DNA of 64,000 bases from a virus. Position 1 is the stretch's first letter; every line of letters begins with the position of its first letter. Below the pieces are notes generated by a model. It had not been told where the DNA came from. It worked only from the letters and a program-made list of their open reading frames with translations, and did no database searches. Below are positions 42,357-50,713 of this stretch, piece by piece. Location: the IMG/VR virus record IMGVR_UViG_3300029286_000025, positions 1-64,000 of that record; one strand, written 5' to 3'. Made by a program: the position numbers and the translations under genes.

Positions 42357-43178
42357 ATGAATAGAACAGAAATTTTAGGAACTGGAAATAAAAATATTTT
42401 AGTATTAACTGGTGTTCATGGAAATGAAATATCACCAGTTTATGCTGGATATATATTAAAGAAATTTGATTTTGATAAATCTAAATTTAAAAAATTAACA
42501 ATTTTAAATGCTGTAAATACTGATGGAATAAAAAACAATATAAGGGAAATTCCAAATGATAATACTAGTGATTTAAATAGAATGTTTAAAGTTGATTTTG
42601 ATAATAATATATCTATTGATGAATTAACAAAATTATTTAATGATAATGATATTATTATTGATGTACATTCATCTCCAAGATGTTGTGAATTTATATTGTT
42701 AAATCAGGATGAAACAACAAATTCGTATGTTGAATTTGCATTAAAACATGATATTAAATATCTTATTCGTTATTCTGATTCAAATACAATTAAGAAATAC
42801 GGTTTAGATAAAGGGAAGATTAGTTTTACAATTGAAATAAATCAAATGAATTATATTGATTATGATAGTGCAAAAAGATGTTCCGAATTGATAATTAATA
42901 TTATAAATAATTGTGATGATTTTAAATTAACTTTATGTGAACCCAAATACGATGAATTTTTTGAATTTTTCACTTATAAAGATGGATTATTTTTACCTAA
43001 AGTAAAAATTGGTGATATTATATCAGAAGGTGATTGGTTGGGTGAATTGTTGGATCTAACTACTTTTGATACAGAAAAGATTTTTTATAGAAAAGATAGA
43101 AAGTCTAGAATTATATGTAGTGGTGAAAGTCAATATGTATCCGCTGGGAGAAGTATGTTCTTTTTACAACCAGTTTAA
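42357..43178 (+). CDS. AstE/AspA-family zinc hydrolase (aspartoacylase-like)
   Basis: 273 residues. LVLTGVHGNEISPVYAGY supplies His21/Glu24 zinc ligands; TSDLNRMF is the substrate-binding N-R motif; IIIDVHSS supplies His104; FTIEINQM has the catalytic Glu. A C-terminal beta domain follows (KIGDIISEGDWLGELLD). This is the succinylglutamate desuccinylase/aspartoacylase fold, cleaving N-acyl amino acids. A phage copy suggests an auxiliary metabolic or cell-wall-linked role; substrate unknown. Divergent from the terminase N-part. Confidence 0.85.
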   Translation: MNRTEILGTGNKNILVLTGVHGNEISPVYAGYILKKFDFDKSKFKKLTILNAVNTDGIKNNIREIPNDNTSDLNRMFKVDFDNNISIDELTKLFNDNDIIIDVHSSPRCCEFILLNQDETTNSYVEFALKHDIKYLIRYSDSNTIKKYGLDKGKISFTIEINQMNYIDYDSAKRCSELIINIINNCDDFKLTLCEPKYDEFFEFFTYKDGLFLPKVKIGDIISEGDWLGELLDLTTFDTEKIFYRKDRKSRIICSGESQYVSAGRSMFFLQPV

Positions 43179-43208
43179 ATTATATATACTAAAAATAAAT
43201 ATATTTTT

Positions 43209-43503
43209 ATGAAACACATAAAGGAATAGAAATGAATACGATCCTAATACATATAAAGAAACTGGTTGGAAGAAATTACAAAAAAGATGGTGGTGTGGAT
43301 TTTTTAGATTTTTAAAAATTATATTAAAAAATGAATGAAGATATTTTAATTGGATCATCATTTTTTGCACCTTGGATGTTAATGGATTATATTACGGATG
43401 GATATGTTATTGTAAGTATGAGTGATGTTTATTATAAGACCGCAAAGGGATTGCTGATAGAATGGGTTTTGCATTACCAAAAATAAAATTTCACAAATTT
43501 TAA
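43209..43503 (+). pseudogene. Decayed small genes
   Basis: Several coding-like fragments in different frames: MKHIKE then TAG at 43209 (tag-like start), NEYDPNTYKETGWKKLQKRW ending near 43335, then an open frame ATG 43331-43486 (MNEDILIGSSFFAPWMLMDY) whose natural continuation (GIADRMGFALPKIKFHKF) is one base out of frame near 43450. It looks like one or two short tagged genes broken by small indels. Confidence 0.45.
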
Positions 43504-44394
43504 TCATTCTCTTTTATTAGTGTCATAAATTTGAAATATTTCGTTCAAATGATCAACCATATCTGATTCTGCGTTATCTATTAAAATATTTCTTATATCG
43601 TTATTATCTTTTATTTTAATATCCTTTTCAATTTTTGTACTTTCAGTAAAGTACACATTATGAAAATCATTTTTTGATATAAAAATATCCACTTTATTTT
43701 TATTTTCAGTTTTTTCTACAACTTTAGAATTTATAATTAAATCGACAAAATCATTAGATATTTTATCTATTTCATTCAATTGAGAAATATCATCAATATA
43801 TATTTCTTTGAATTTAGGACTGTAATTATTTTCAATAAATCTAACTTCATTTTGTTTTAAACTAAAAGCATAAAACCCATGTGGTGATGTTGTATAATCT
43901 TTATTTAATTGATAAGGTGATGTAATATTTATATTTATATCACTACCTTTTTCATTGTCGTAAAACCCGTTAAATGTTTTTTTGATATCTTTTATTTCTT
44001 TTGGTGTGTTATTATAAAATAGATATTCAGTATCATTGTCTGGCATTAAAAAATTACCATTTGGTATGAACATTAAATTTTTAACTTTTTTGGTTTCTTT
44101 AAATATTTTTATATTCTTTCTATTGAATAAATCTATTGATAAATCATCATTAGACCCTTTCAGAACGAATATTTGTATAAAGGTGGATAGTTCATCAAAT
44201 ATATCAAAGACATCCCTCAAAACCTTAAAATGTGTAGATTGTTTGTTATAAAATATGTTTCCGGTATGAACAAGAATATCACCTTCACGATATACTTTTT
44301 TCAAGTATGGTATGAAAGAATTTTTAAAATAATTAATTTGAATGTCGAACATTTTCGGGTATCCAAATAGTGTGTTCCCTATAATATATATCAT
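43504..44394 (-). CDS. Metallophosphoesterase-fold-like protein, degenerate site
   Basis: 296 residues. MIYIIGNTLFGYPKM, DILVHTGNIFYNK and FVLKGSNDD stand where SbcD/gp47-type enzymes have D-H, GD-D and GNHD. SPHGFYAFSL could be the later GH/HTH-type motif. Most metal ligands are replaced, so if the fold is right the protein is probably inactive or binds something else. The C-terminal ~100 residues are charged and helical. Alternative: unrelated virion protein. Confidence 0.45.
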   Translation of the reverse strand: MIYIIGNTLFGYPKMFDIQINYFKNSFIPYLKKVYREGDILVHTGNIFYNKQSTHFKVLRDVFDIFDELSTFIQIFVLKGSNDDLSIDLFNRKNIKIFKETKKVKNLMFIPNGNFLMPDNDTEYLFYNNTPKEIKDIKKTFNGFYDNEKGSDININITSPYQLNKDYTTSPHGFYAFSLKQNEVRFIENNYSPKFKEIYIDDISQLNEIDKISNDFVDLIINSKVVEKTENKNKVDIFISKNDFHNVYFTESTKIEKDIKIKDNNDIRNILIDNAESDMVDHLNEIFQIYDTNKRE

Positions 44395-44440
44395 GTATAT
44401 TTTATAATATTTTTAGTTAAAAGTTTTAATTCATGGCACA

Positions 44441-44466
44441 AAAAACCCCGTCCTGTCGGCGGGGTA
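44441..44466 (-). terminator. GC-rich intrinsic terminator
   Basis: ACCCCG / CGGGGT-type stem with T-run on the minus strand (TTTTTTG), 15 bp past the stop at 44481. Works mainly for minus-strand genes. Confidence 0.85.
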
Positions 44467-44480
44467 ATATTTAATTTAAA

Positions 44481-45332
44481 TTATTTTGATAAAAGGACAA
44501 TTAGACCATTTCTTATTAAATCGTATAAATCTTTTGGGATATTTGATATAATAGAAAAATTATTGTTTCCTTTAATTTTTATTTGTGATGAATTTTCATT
44601 TAATTTTTTATTTTTAATTTGAATTTCCATGAAACTTAATACAAAAGGTTGAATTTTGAAACCTTTATCATTATTTCTAATAACGTGAATTTCATCATTT
44701 TTTTCAGAAACCATATACCAACATTTTTCCTTGATACCTTTTGTTGTTAAAAAATCTTCAACATCTTGAAGTTTCAATCCTGTATAATGTGTAACTTTTC
44801 CAATGACTTTAATTTCCTTCTTCGAATCTAACATTTCGTTTGTTGGGTTTGAATTATCTGGATTTTTTTCAATTTCCTCTTTTTCGAGTTTTTTCGGATC
44901 AGTTAAAACTTTTTGTGGTTGTTCTCCCTTATCTACTTTATGTGATGGTTTTTCTGGTTCTACTTTATTTTCTATTATGGATTTTATTGGAACTTTATTT
45001 TCCACTTTTTTTACGGGTGGTTTTAATATTTGTTTCGGTTCTTCTTTTCGAACAGTTTCGAACTTATTATTTTTTGGATAATGTTCTAAAATATTTTCAA
45101 ATTTAACAGATATTATTGTTTGACCCACTTTAACGTCATAGGTTTCAATTCCGTTTTTTTCATATGTTTTACAAATTTCACCCCTAAACTCACGTCCTTT
45201 GAATTCAGTAACAACTATATCACCATCTTTTATCATACTAACAACTTTTTGTGGTTGTTGTTGAATGGGTATTTGTGGAGATAAATTATTATCTTCAAAT
45301 AGTTTATACAAATCTTTAATATCTAATTCCAT
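44481..45332 (-). CDS. Hypothetical virion-associated protein
   Basis: 283 residues from ATG 45332 (MELDIKDLYKLFEDNNLSPQ); the longer open frame upstream is the shadow of the next gene. An SH3/KOW-like N-domain (GDIVVTEFKGREFRGEICK) is followed by a long Lys/Glu/Pro linker (~130-200) and a C-terminal domain with KCWYMVSEKNDEIHVIRN. Possibly a tail or head accessory protein; not recognised. Confidence 0.6.
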   Translation of the reverse strand: MELDIKDLYKLFEDNNLSPQIPIQQQPQKVVSMIKDGDIVVTEFKGREFRGEICKTYEKNGIETYDVKVGQTIISVKFENILEHYPKNNKFETVRKEEPKQILKPPVKKVENKVPIKSIIENKVEPEKPSHKVDKGEQPQKVLTDPKKLEKEEIEKNPDNSNPTNEMLDSKKEIKVIGKVTHYTGLKLQDVEDFLTTKGIKEKCWYMVSEKNDEIHVIRNNDKGFKIQPFVLSFMEIQIKNKKLNENSSQIKIKGNNNFSIISNIPKDLYDLIRNGLIVLLSK

Positions 45333-45345
45333 ATTTAATATATTT

Positions 45346-45840
45346 TTATTGTTCAGTTGCTGGTATTTGTTGTGCTGTTTGTTGAGGATTTGGTTGTCCT
45401 GATGTTGCCGGTGGACTTTGAATTTGCTGTCCTTGTCCACCTTGTGATGTTTGTGCTGGTGGTTGTGATTGAATTTGTGCTGGTGGTTGAGCAATTTGAG
45501 CTTGAGTAGATTGAGCAGATTGAGCTTTTTGTTCACCTTCAGTTCCAGTTGCAATTGATACTGGAAAATTCTCAATTATCATTAAGTGTGAAGTGGATGT
45601 GGCATAATCAACTAAAGTTCTAGCAATTAAATCATCTGACCATATACCACCTTTGGCTATATCTTTACCTGTTTCATCCAGTACTTTTTTAATAAAACTT
45701 TTTACTAAGGCCAAAGGAAAATTTACCATTTTGACTATTGGTATTGAATCCATTTGTGATTGTGAAGCTTCAATAATTTTAGATTCATTAGTAGATTTTT
45801 TTTCACGAAAATCTTCGAAATTTGTTAAGTTTTTTGCCAT
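45346..45840 (-). CDS. Tagged protein with Gln/Pro/Ala-rich tail
   Basis: 164 residues. N-terminus MAKNLTNFEDFREKKSTNES is tag-like (NFEDF). Residues ~25-100 are a helical/beta domain (VKMVNFPLALVKSFIKKVLD). The last ~60 residues are low-complexity Gln/Pro/Ala/Ser. TTTAATATATA lies at 45865-45875. Likely a virion component; function unknown. Overlapping frames in this repeat-rich DNA are spurious. Confidence 0.6.
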   Translation of the reverse strand: MAKNLTNFEDFREKKSTNESKIIEASQSQMDSIPIVKMVNFPLALVKSFIKKVLDETGKDIAKGGIWSDDLIARTLVDYATSTSHLMIIENFPVSIATGTEGEQKAQSAQSTQAQIAQPPAQIQSQPPAQTSQGGQGQQIQSPPATSGQPNPQQTAQQIPATEQ

Positions 45841-45864
45841 AATATTTTTTAATTATTTTTCTAG

Positions 45865-45875
45865 TATATATTAAA
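45865..45875 (-). promoter_or_regulatory. Candidate phage promoter motif TTTAATATATA
   Basis: 25 bp before the start at 45840; flanks GAGTTTTTTAC and CTAGAAAAATAATT closely match those of the tail sheath promoter region at 14870-14911. Confidence 0.55.
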
Positions 45876-45907
45876 GTAAAAAACTCATTTTTAAATGAGT
45901 TTTTTAC
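45876..45907. terminator. AT-rich bidirectional terminator
   Basis: GTAAAAAACTCATTT / AAATGAGTTTTTTAC perfect stem between the gene ending at 45950 and the gene starting at 45840. Confidence 0.8.
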
Positions 45908-45949
45908 AGGTAATTTCTATATATTAAAAAATAAAGGACTAAAATTGAT

Positions 45950-46774
45950 TTATTTCTTTTTACCGAATCTCCATTGAAGAATGTCATAATGTATAGAAAA
46001 TCCCATACTCCAACCAAATCTGGGATTTGCTAAATTATAATCTGTATTTAAACCAAATCCAATATATGGTCCTATTGCCCAATTTTTTGATTTATCTATT
46101 AATGGTTGTGGTGCTTTTTTGTAGAAAAAACCACCATCTAATTCTATCAATTTTATTTTTGGTGATTCTGATATGGCGAAAACTCTATATTTGTCATCTA
46201 AATCTTTTAATCCGTATGTTATTTTTATTGTTGTTAAATTAGTATCAATTATAGTAATATCTGGTTGTATTGTCCATTTTTTAGTTATTTCATTTGGTAA
46301 TAAATAAAATCTACTAGAACCGACAAGTTTTTGTTCAAAACCTTTATCTTGATAAAATGATTTAAATTTTAAACCATATTGAAATTTAGTAGAGTCGATA
46401 GTGATTAATTCATTGGATGTTTTAATACCACCCAAATCACCTTGAACTTTTGAATTTATTGCAGCTATAATATCACCTTGAACTTTTTTAAGTTTATCAT
46501 ATAATACTTTATTATAATTTTCTAAATCTTTCAATTGTTCCAAAACATAATTATCTTTTGAAAACTCATATGCTTTTAATTTTTCATTAAATTCCACTCT
46601 AATACTATCTGTCATAGCACTTATATTTTGAGTTCTAATTTTTTCTTGAAAAACTCTATCTTCACGTTCTTTTTTTAAATTTGAACACGTTTGAAATAAA
46701 AAAACGGATAAAACAAGTATGATGCCGAATAATATTATCGAATAATATTTCTTAATGAATTCTAAAATTTTCAT
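45950..46774 (-). CDS. Membrane-anchored coiled-coil protein
   Basis: 274 residues. A single N-terminal membrane helix (YYSIILFGIILVLSVFLFQT), then a Lys/Glu coiled coil (~30-110), then a beta-rich domain ending WAIGPYIGFGLNTDYNL ... FGWSMGFSIHYDI. The last segment has the alternating pattern of an outer-membrane-facing beta domain. A spanin-like or envelope-bridging role is possible in a Gram-negative host. It has a good terminator after it and belongs to a minus-strand structural block. Confidence 0.6.
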   Translation of the reverse strand: MKILEFIKKYYSIILFGIILVLSVFLFQTCSNLKKEREDRVFQEKIRTQNISAMTDSIRVEFNEKLKAYEFSKDNYVLEQLKDLENYNKVLYDKLKKVQGDIIAAINSKVQGDLGGIKTSNELITIDSTKFQYGLKFKSFYQDKGFEQKLVGSSRFYLLPNEITKKWTIQPDITIIDTNLTTIKITYGLKDLDDKYRVFAISESPKIKLIELDGGFFYKKAPQPLIDKSKNWAIGPYIGFGLNTDYNLANPRFGWSMGFSIHYDILQWRFGKKK

Positions 46775-46827
46775 AATTTTAATTTTAATTTAATTTATGT
46801 TTTATATAAATAAAATATTTTTTTGTT

Positions 46828-48936
46828 TTATAAATTATAAGTATTTATTGCTGTTTTATTAGATATTTGATAATTTTTTTTAATGGACAGTGTTATGATT
46901 TGATTTGTCCAATTATAACCCCCAAAATAACCATTTATCCATTGTCCACCCAAATAAACACCATAAAAATATCCTTCGTGAAATACACCATTAAAAAACG
47001 CACCACTTGATGGAATGTTTGTAGTTAAACCATAACGATTATTATAAAATTTTCCACCGTAAAAATCACCATTATACCAATTTATTATTGATGGTGTTAA
47101 TGTATAACTTGATTCCGGTTCTGGGTTAACATCAGTTGAAATATTATCAGAATTACCAAAAATACCATTATTAAATGTTCCGCCACTCCAATTGATTTGG
47201 GGTGGATCATACAAAATTGATGATGATATTTTCATTTTTATGCCCATTGTACCATTATTAAATGTTCCATTATACCAATTAACTGCATGAAATGTGGAAT
47301 CGTTGACAATACCATTTTTCCAAATACCATAAAGCCAAACCGAATTATTAAAATTACCATAATTAAAAGTTCCACCACTCCACATACTATTTGTGAAATT
47401 ACCACCATTAAATATTCCATTTAACCAAAAAGAATTTACAAAATTACCACTATTAAATGTACCATTTTTCCATTGCTGTGTAATTCCAGATGATAGAAAA
47501 ACATTTGTATTATTAACACCTGTATTGAAAATTCCATTATTGAAAATTCCATTATACCAAGTACTATTTTCAAAAGTTCCATTATTAAATGTCCCACCTG
47601 ACCAAATACTATCTTTAAAAATTCCATTATTAAATGTCCCACCACTCCACATACTATTGTCAAAAGTTCCATTATTAAAAGTTCCATCTGACCATATTGA
47701 TGACTCTAAAAAATTTTCACCATTAAAACAACCACCCAACCAATTGGAATTGAAAAATTTTCCACCATTGAAAGTTCCACCACTCCAATTACTGAAAGAA
47801 AAATCGGGATCATCCGGATCTTTAAAAATACTACTATTTCCATTAAATATACCACCCAACCAAGTACTATATTCAAAAATTCCATTATTAAAAATTCCAG
47901 TTACCCATGTTTTTCCATTAAATACCCCCTCATTCCAAATTCCATTATACCATATATTTGGACCAAAATTTGTAGTTAAACCACTACCGTACCAAATACC
48001 ATATTTCCATATTGATTTATTATCTATATTACAATTTATAAAATTACCATATTCAACTGTTAATCCCTTAAAATCACAATTTATAAAATTCCCGTTATAT
48101 ATCGTTCCACCAGAAAATGTACAATTTGAATAATATCCATTATTTATTATTGAACAAAAGAATTTTGTGTATGATATATAAGTGTAACCATATAAATTAT
48201 TATTTTTCGTATAATAACTAGTTACAGGGTTTTCTGTTTTTATATTATAATCATATTTTTTATATTTATATGGATTTATAGAAATTGGTGATTTTTTTGT
48301 TAAAGATGATAATTGAGAATTAACAGATGTATATTGTGTATCATATTTATCTTTAATATCAATATAATAAGCATTATAAACATTTCCTAAAAGAACACTC
48401 GAATTGGTTCCACCACTTAATATAATACACTGTTTAATATCAATATCAATATAAGTATCTGTTTGACTATTCAAATCTACAGATCTAAAACAAACACCAT
48501 CGACCCAACCACCATAAAAATTTATTTTATTTATATATATTTTACATAAATAGTGATTATTTAATTGAATATTATCCAAATTTGAATTATAATATCGTTT
48601 AATTGTTATTTCATTGTTTGATTCGTTGGTGTTCAAAACTTCATAACCTTGACTTGATTTTAAATAAATCCAATTTGTATTTCCACTATATTCATAATAA
48701 TTATCTAATATTGTTTGTCCGGTTCCACTATATCCATTATCATCAAACATTATAAAAACATAATCACCTTTATTAATTGACATATTTGTTTCAGTATATA
48801 ACTTAACATAATTATTATCATTTGATATTACGGGTAATAATTTGACAGAATTTGGTGAAATTGAATATTTTGTATTATTATTTATATTTAATATTTCTCC
48901 AAATTTTTGATTGGATACATTTGTTTGGGTTGTCAT
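46828..48936 (-). CDS. Fibre protein with FNGGxFxNSxW repeats
   Basis: 702 residues. The N-terminal ~250 residues are non-repetitive and probably attach to the virion. From ~residue 265 on there are dozens of ~10-residue units of the form (W/F)xGG(T/I)FNNGxFxNSxW, e.g. SIWSGGTFNNGTFENSTW. This spacing is expected for a beta-solenoid, like pentapeptide or MORN-type repeats, with Trp and Phe stacked. It is probably a long, rigid adhesin. TTTAATATATA at 48960-48970 precedes it. Confidence 0.75.
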   Translation of the reverse strand: MTTQTNVSNQKFGEILNINNNTKYSISPNSVKLLPVISNDNNYVKLYTETNMSINKGDYVFIMFDDNGYSGTGQTILDNYYEYSGNTNWIYLKSSQGYEVLNTNESNNEITIKRYYNSNLDNIQLNNHYLCKIYINKINFYGGWVDGVCFRSVDLNSQTDTYIDIDIKQCIILSGGTNSSVLLGNVYNAYYIDIKDKYDTQYTSVNSQLSSLTKKSPISINPYKYKKYDYNIKTENPVTSYYTKNNNLYGYTYISYTKFFCSIINNGYYSNCTFSGGTIYNGNFINCDFKGLTVEYGNFINCNIDNKSIWKYGIWYGSGLTTNFGPNIWYNGIWNEGVFNGKTWVTGIFNNGIFEYSTWLGGIFNGNSSIFKDPDDPDFSFSNWSGGTFNGGKFFNSNWLGGCFNGENFLESSIWSDGTFNNGTFDNSMWSGGTFNNGIFKDSIWSGGTFNNGTFENSTWYNGIFNNGIFNTGVNNTNVFLSSGITQQWKNGTFNSGNFVNSFWLNGIFNGGNFTNSMWSGGTFNYGNFNNSVWLYGIWKNGIVNDSTFHAVNWYNGTFNNGTMGIKMKISSSILYDPPQINWSGGTFNNGIFGNSDNISTDVNPEPESSYTLTPSIINWYNGDFYGGKFYNNRYGLTTNIPSSGAFFNGVFHEGYFYGVYLGGQWINGYFGGYNWTNQIITLSIKKNYQISNKTAINTYNL

Positions 48937-48959
48937 TAAATTGGTTACACTTTTTATTG

Positions 48960-48970
48960 TATATATTAAA
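48960..48970 (-). promoter_or_regulatory. Candidate phage promoter motif TTTAATATATA
   Basis: 24 bp before the repeat fibre start, minus strand. Confidence 0.5.
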
Positions 48971-49034
48971 AAGTGTTTGTTAAATTAAACTTTTTTTATT
49001 TTGATAAGTATATTAGAAAAATAATATTTATTGA

Positions 49035-49361
49035 ATGATTAGTCAATCTGAAGAAGAATATAAAAAATTTCTAACATCTATTTTTGTTGAAAAAAGGGAT
49101 ATTTTTAAAAAAATGATAATTGAAGTTAATAAGGCATTGAAAGATTCCATGAAATTGGATTTTCAATATAATTATGATGATTTTTGTACAGATTATATGA
49201 CTGTTTTTATATCTTTTTTTAAAAGACACCCGGATGTGGATTATCTGGATATGAATATGGTAACGTTTTATACAAATATTATTTTGGGGGAGATTTTTTT
49301 AAAAATAAAAATTAAGTATTCTAACAATGAAGGAAGAAATGTTGATAATGTTGACAAATGA
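49035..49361 (+). CDS. Small hypothetical protein, paralogue 1
   Basis: 108 residues, helical: MISQSEEEYKKFLTSIFVEK ... FQYNYDDFCTDYMTVFISFF. Its middle resembles the next gene (YDDFC--Y---F against YDEFC-KF), so the two are tandem paralogues overlapping by 35 bp. Function unknown; perhaps subunits of one small complex. Confidence 0.55.
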   Translation: MISQSEEEYKKFLTSIFVEKRDIFKKMIIEVNKALKDSMKLDFQYNYDDFCTDYMTVFISFFKRHPDVDYLDMNMVTFYTNIILGEIFLKIKIKYSNNEGRNVDNVDK

Positions 49362-49665
49362 TTTAGTTGAAAATAGAGAAAAATTTAAAGAAATGAAAGA
49401 TGATGTTTCTAAATTGGTTGAAAGATATGATGGAAAAGGTATCGATTGGTCATATGATGAATTTTGTATAAAATTCATCAATAATTTAAAAAGAAAAAAT
49501 ATAAAAACTAATTTTACAGTTGAACAAATGAAAATGGTTTTTCTAGATTGCATGGTGGAAATCGGAGTTGAAGAATTACACTACCGGGGGAAAGAAAGTG
49601 AATCTGAAATATTGTATAGAATATTGAAAAATAAAGAATATGATTATGAAAAATCCAGTATTTGA
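49327..49665 (+). CDS. Small hypothetical protein, paralogue 2
   Basis: 112 residues if started at 49327; in-frame ATGs at 49339 and 49348 are also possible. Helical, with IDWSYDEFCIKFINNL and VEQMKMVFLDCMVEIG. Related to the preceding gene. It ends 5 bp before the converging endonuclease relic. Confidence 0.55.
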   Translation: MKEEMLIMLTNDLVENREKFKEMKDDVSKLVERYDGKGIDWSYDEFCIKFINNLKRKNIKTNFTVEQMKMVFLDCMVEIGVEELHYRGKESESEILYRILKNKEYDYEKSSI

Positions 49666-49670
49666 AAAAA

Positions 49671-50496
49671 TTATAATTTCAATTTAATATTTGATATATC
49701 AAATTCAGAATTATTTTGTTTAATAATCCAAAAATTTCTTTTTACGAATCTATAATTTTTTATCGCATCATATACATTTCTTGTACATATACCAACAAAT
49801 TTTGAACATTCTTCAACATTATTAAAATTATTAATTATTTCTAAATTTTGATTTAATAGATATAATGGTGTTTCATGACTTCTAATACCTAAGTGAGATT
49901 TACTTATTTTTTCTTTGGTAATATCTGAATGTTTTCTTCCTGTTTGTGATATACTCATTTTTTTCTTCGTTTCATTGGAAATTTTCCCCCCTACTTTTCC
50001 AAGATTCAATCATTTTTGATTTGGTTTCCATAGAATGTTTTTTACCATAAAAATGATTATTATTACCGATTGTAGAATTTCTAATTTTTTCAATTGTTTT
50101 ATTTGAAACTTCTTTATTTAAATTTATTTGTCTTAGTTTTTCTTTTGTAATATCACTAACTTTACTATTTTTTCCTCCGGGTCTAATATTATATCCAATT
50201 TTTTTATCTGTTGATTTATAAAATTCTATATAATATAATTCTTTTTCATTTAATTCTTCAATTGAATTTGCATAATATAAAATTTCACACTGAAAATTTT
50301 TATATCCATATTTGTGAATAGATTTCGATATTATTTGTTTGGAATTTTTTTTGGAATTTTTGTGTTTATTTAGTCTTGATTTTAAATTTATTGATTGTCC
50401 AATATATATTTTATTATTGATATTATTTTTTAATAAATAAATTGTAAAATTTGTTTTATTTTCTAATAAAAAATTATCAATTAAACTTATCATCAT
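49671..50496 (-). pseudogene. GIY-YIG homing endonuclease with frameshift
   Basis: N-terminal part (49972-50496): TIYLLKNNINNKIYIGQSIN, KSRLNKHK, GYKNFQCEILYYA, then NUMOD3 repeats. C-terminal part (49671-50009) in another frame: GKISNETKKKMSISQTGRKH and a NUMOD1-like end (VEECSKFVGICTRNVYDAI). The break is at a G-run near 49985-49990 (AGTAGGGGGGAAAA on the minus strand). One base restores a single full-length nuclease, so this is a recent frameshift or a sequencing error in a homopolymer. Confidence 0.8.
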
Positions 50497-50502
50497 AATA
50501 TT

Positions 50503-50513
50503 TATATATTAAA
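50503..50513 (-). promoter_or_regulatory. Candidate phage promoter motif TTTAATATATA
   Basis: Just before the GIY-YIG gene start at 50496, minus strand; too close for a typical leader, so its role is uncertain. Confidence 0.3.
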
Positions 50514-50516
50514 AAA

Positions 50517-50713
50517 TAAATTGAAAATAAATTAAAAAAACACCAATTTGGACCGATTAAATTTAATATATAAAAAAGCCTATTATAATTTTTAAACTTT
50601 TTTGTTTTGATGTTATAAAAGGTTTTGAAAGGCAATTTTTAAATTTTTAGGATTAATTGGCTTAACGAAAGACTTCACATTTAAAGGCTTTCTAAAAAAC
50701 AATCAAAGCATGT
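50517..50713 (+). promoter_or_regulatory. Leader of the gp32-like gene
   Basis: About 200 bp. TTTAATATATA at 50562-50572, then a 140-base leader with GAAAG ... CTTTC pairings (50664-50692) and A/T-rich single-stranded parts. T4 gp32 represses its own translation by binding a leader pseudoknot and an unstructured A/T-rich region, so a similar operator is plausible; I cannot prove a pseudoknot by eye. Confidence 0.4.

Noticed and set aside
45346-45575. N-terminal extension of the 44481 gene
   Set aside because: The extra ~80 residues lie in a shadow frame of the Gln/Pro-rich tail of the upstream gene; ATG 45332 fits better.
47238-48133. Opposite-strand and alternate-frame ORFs over the repeat fibre
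   Set aside because: Low-complexity Leu/Pro or Ile/Met products mirroring the FNGG repeat.
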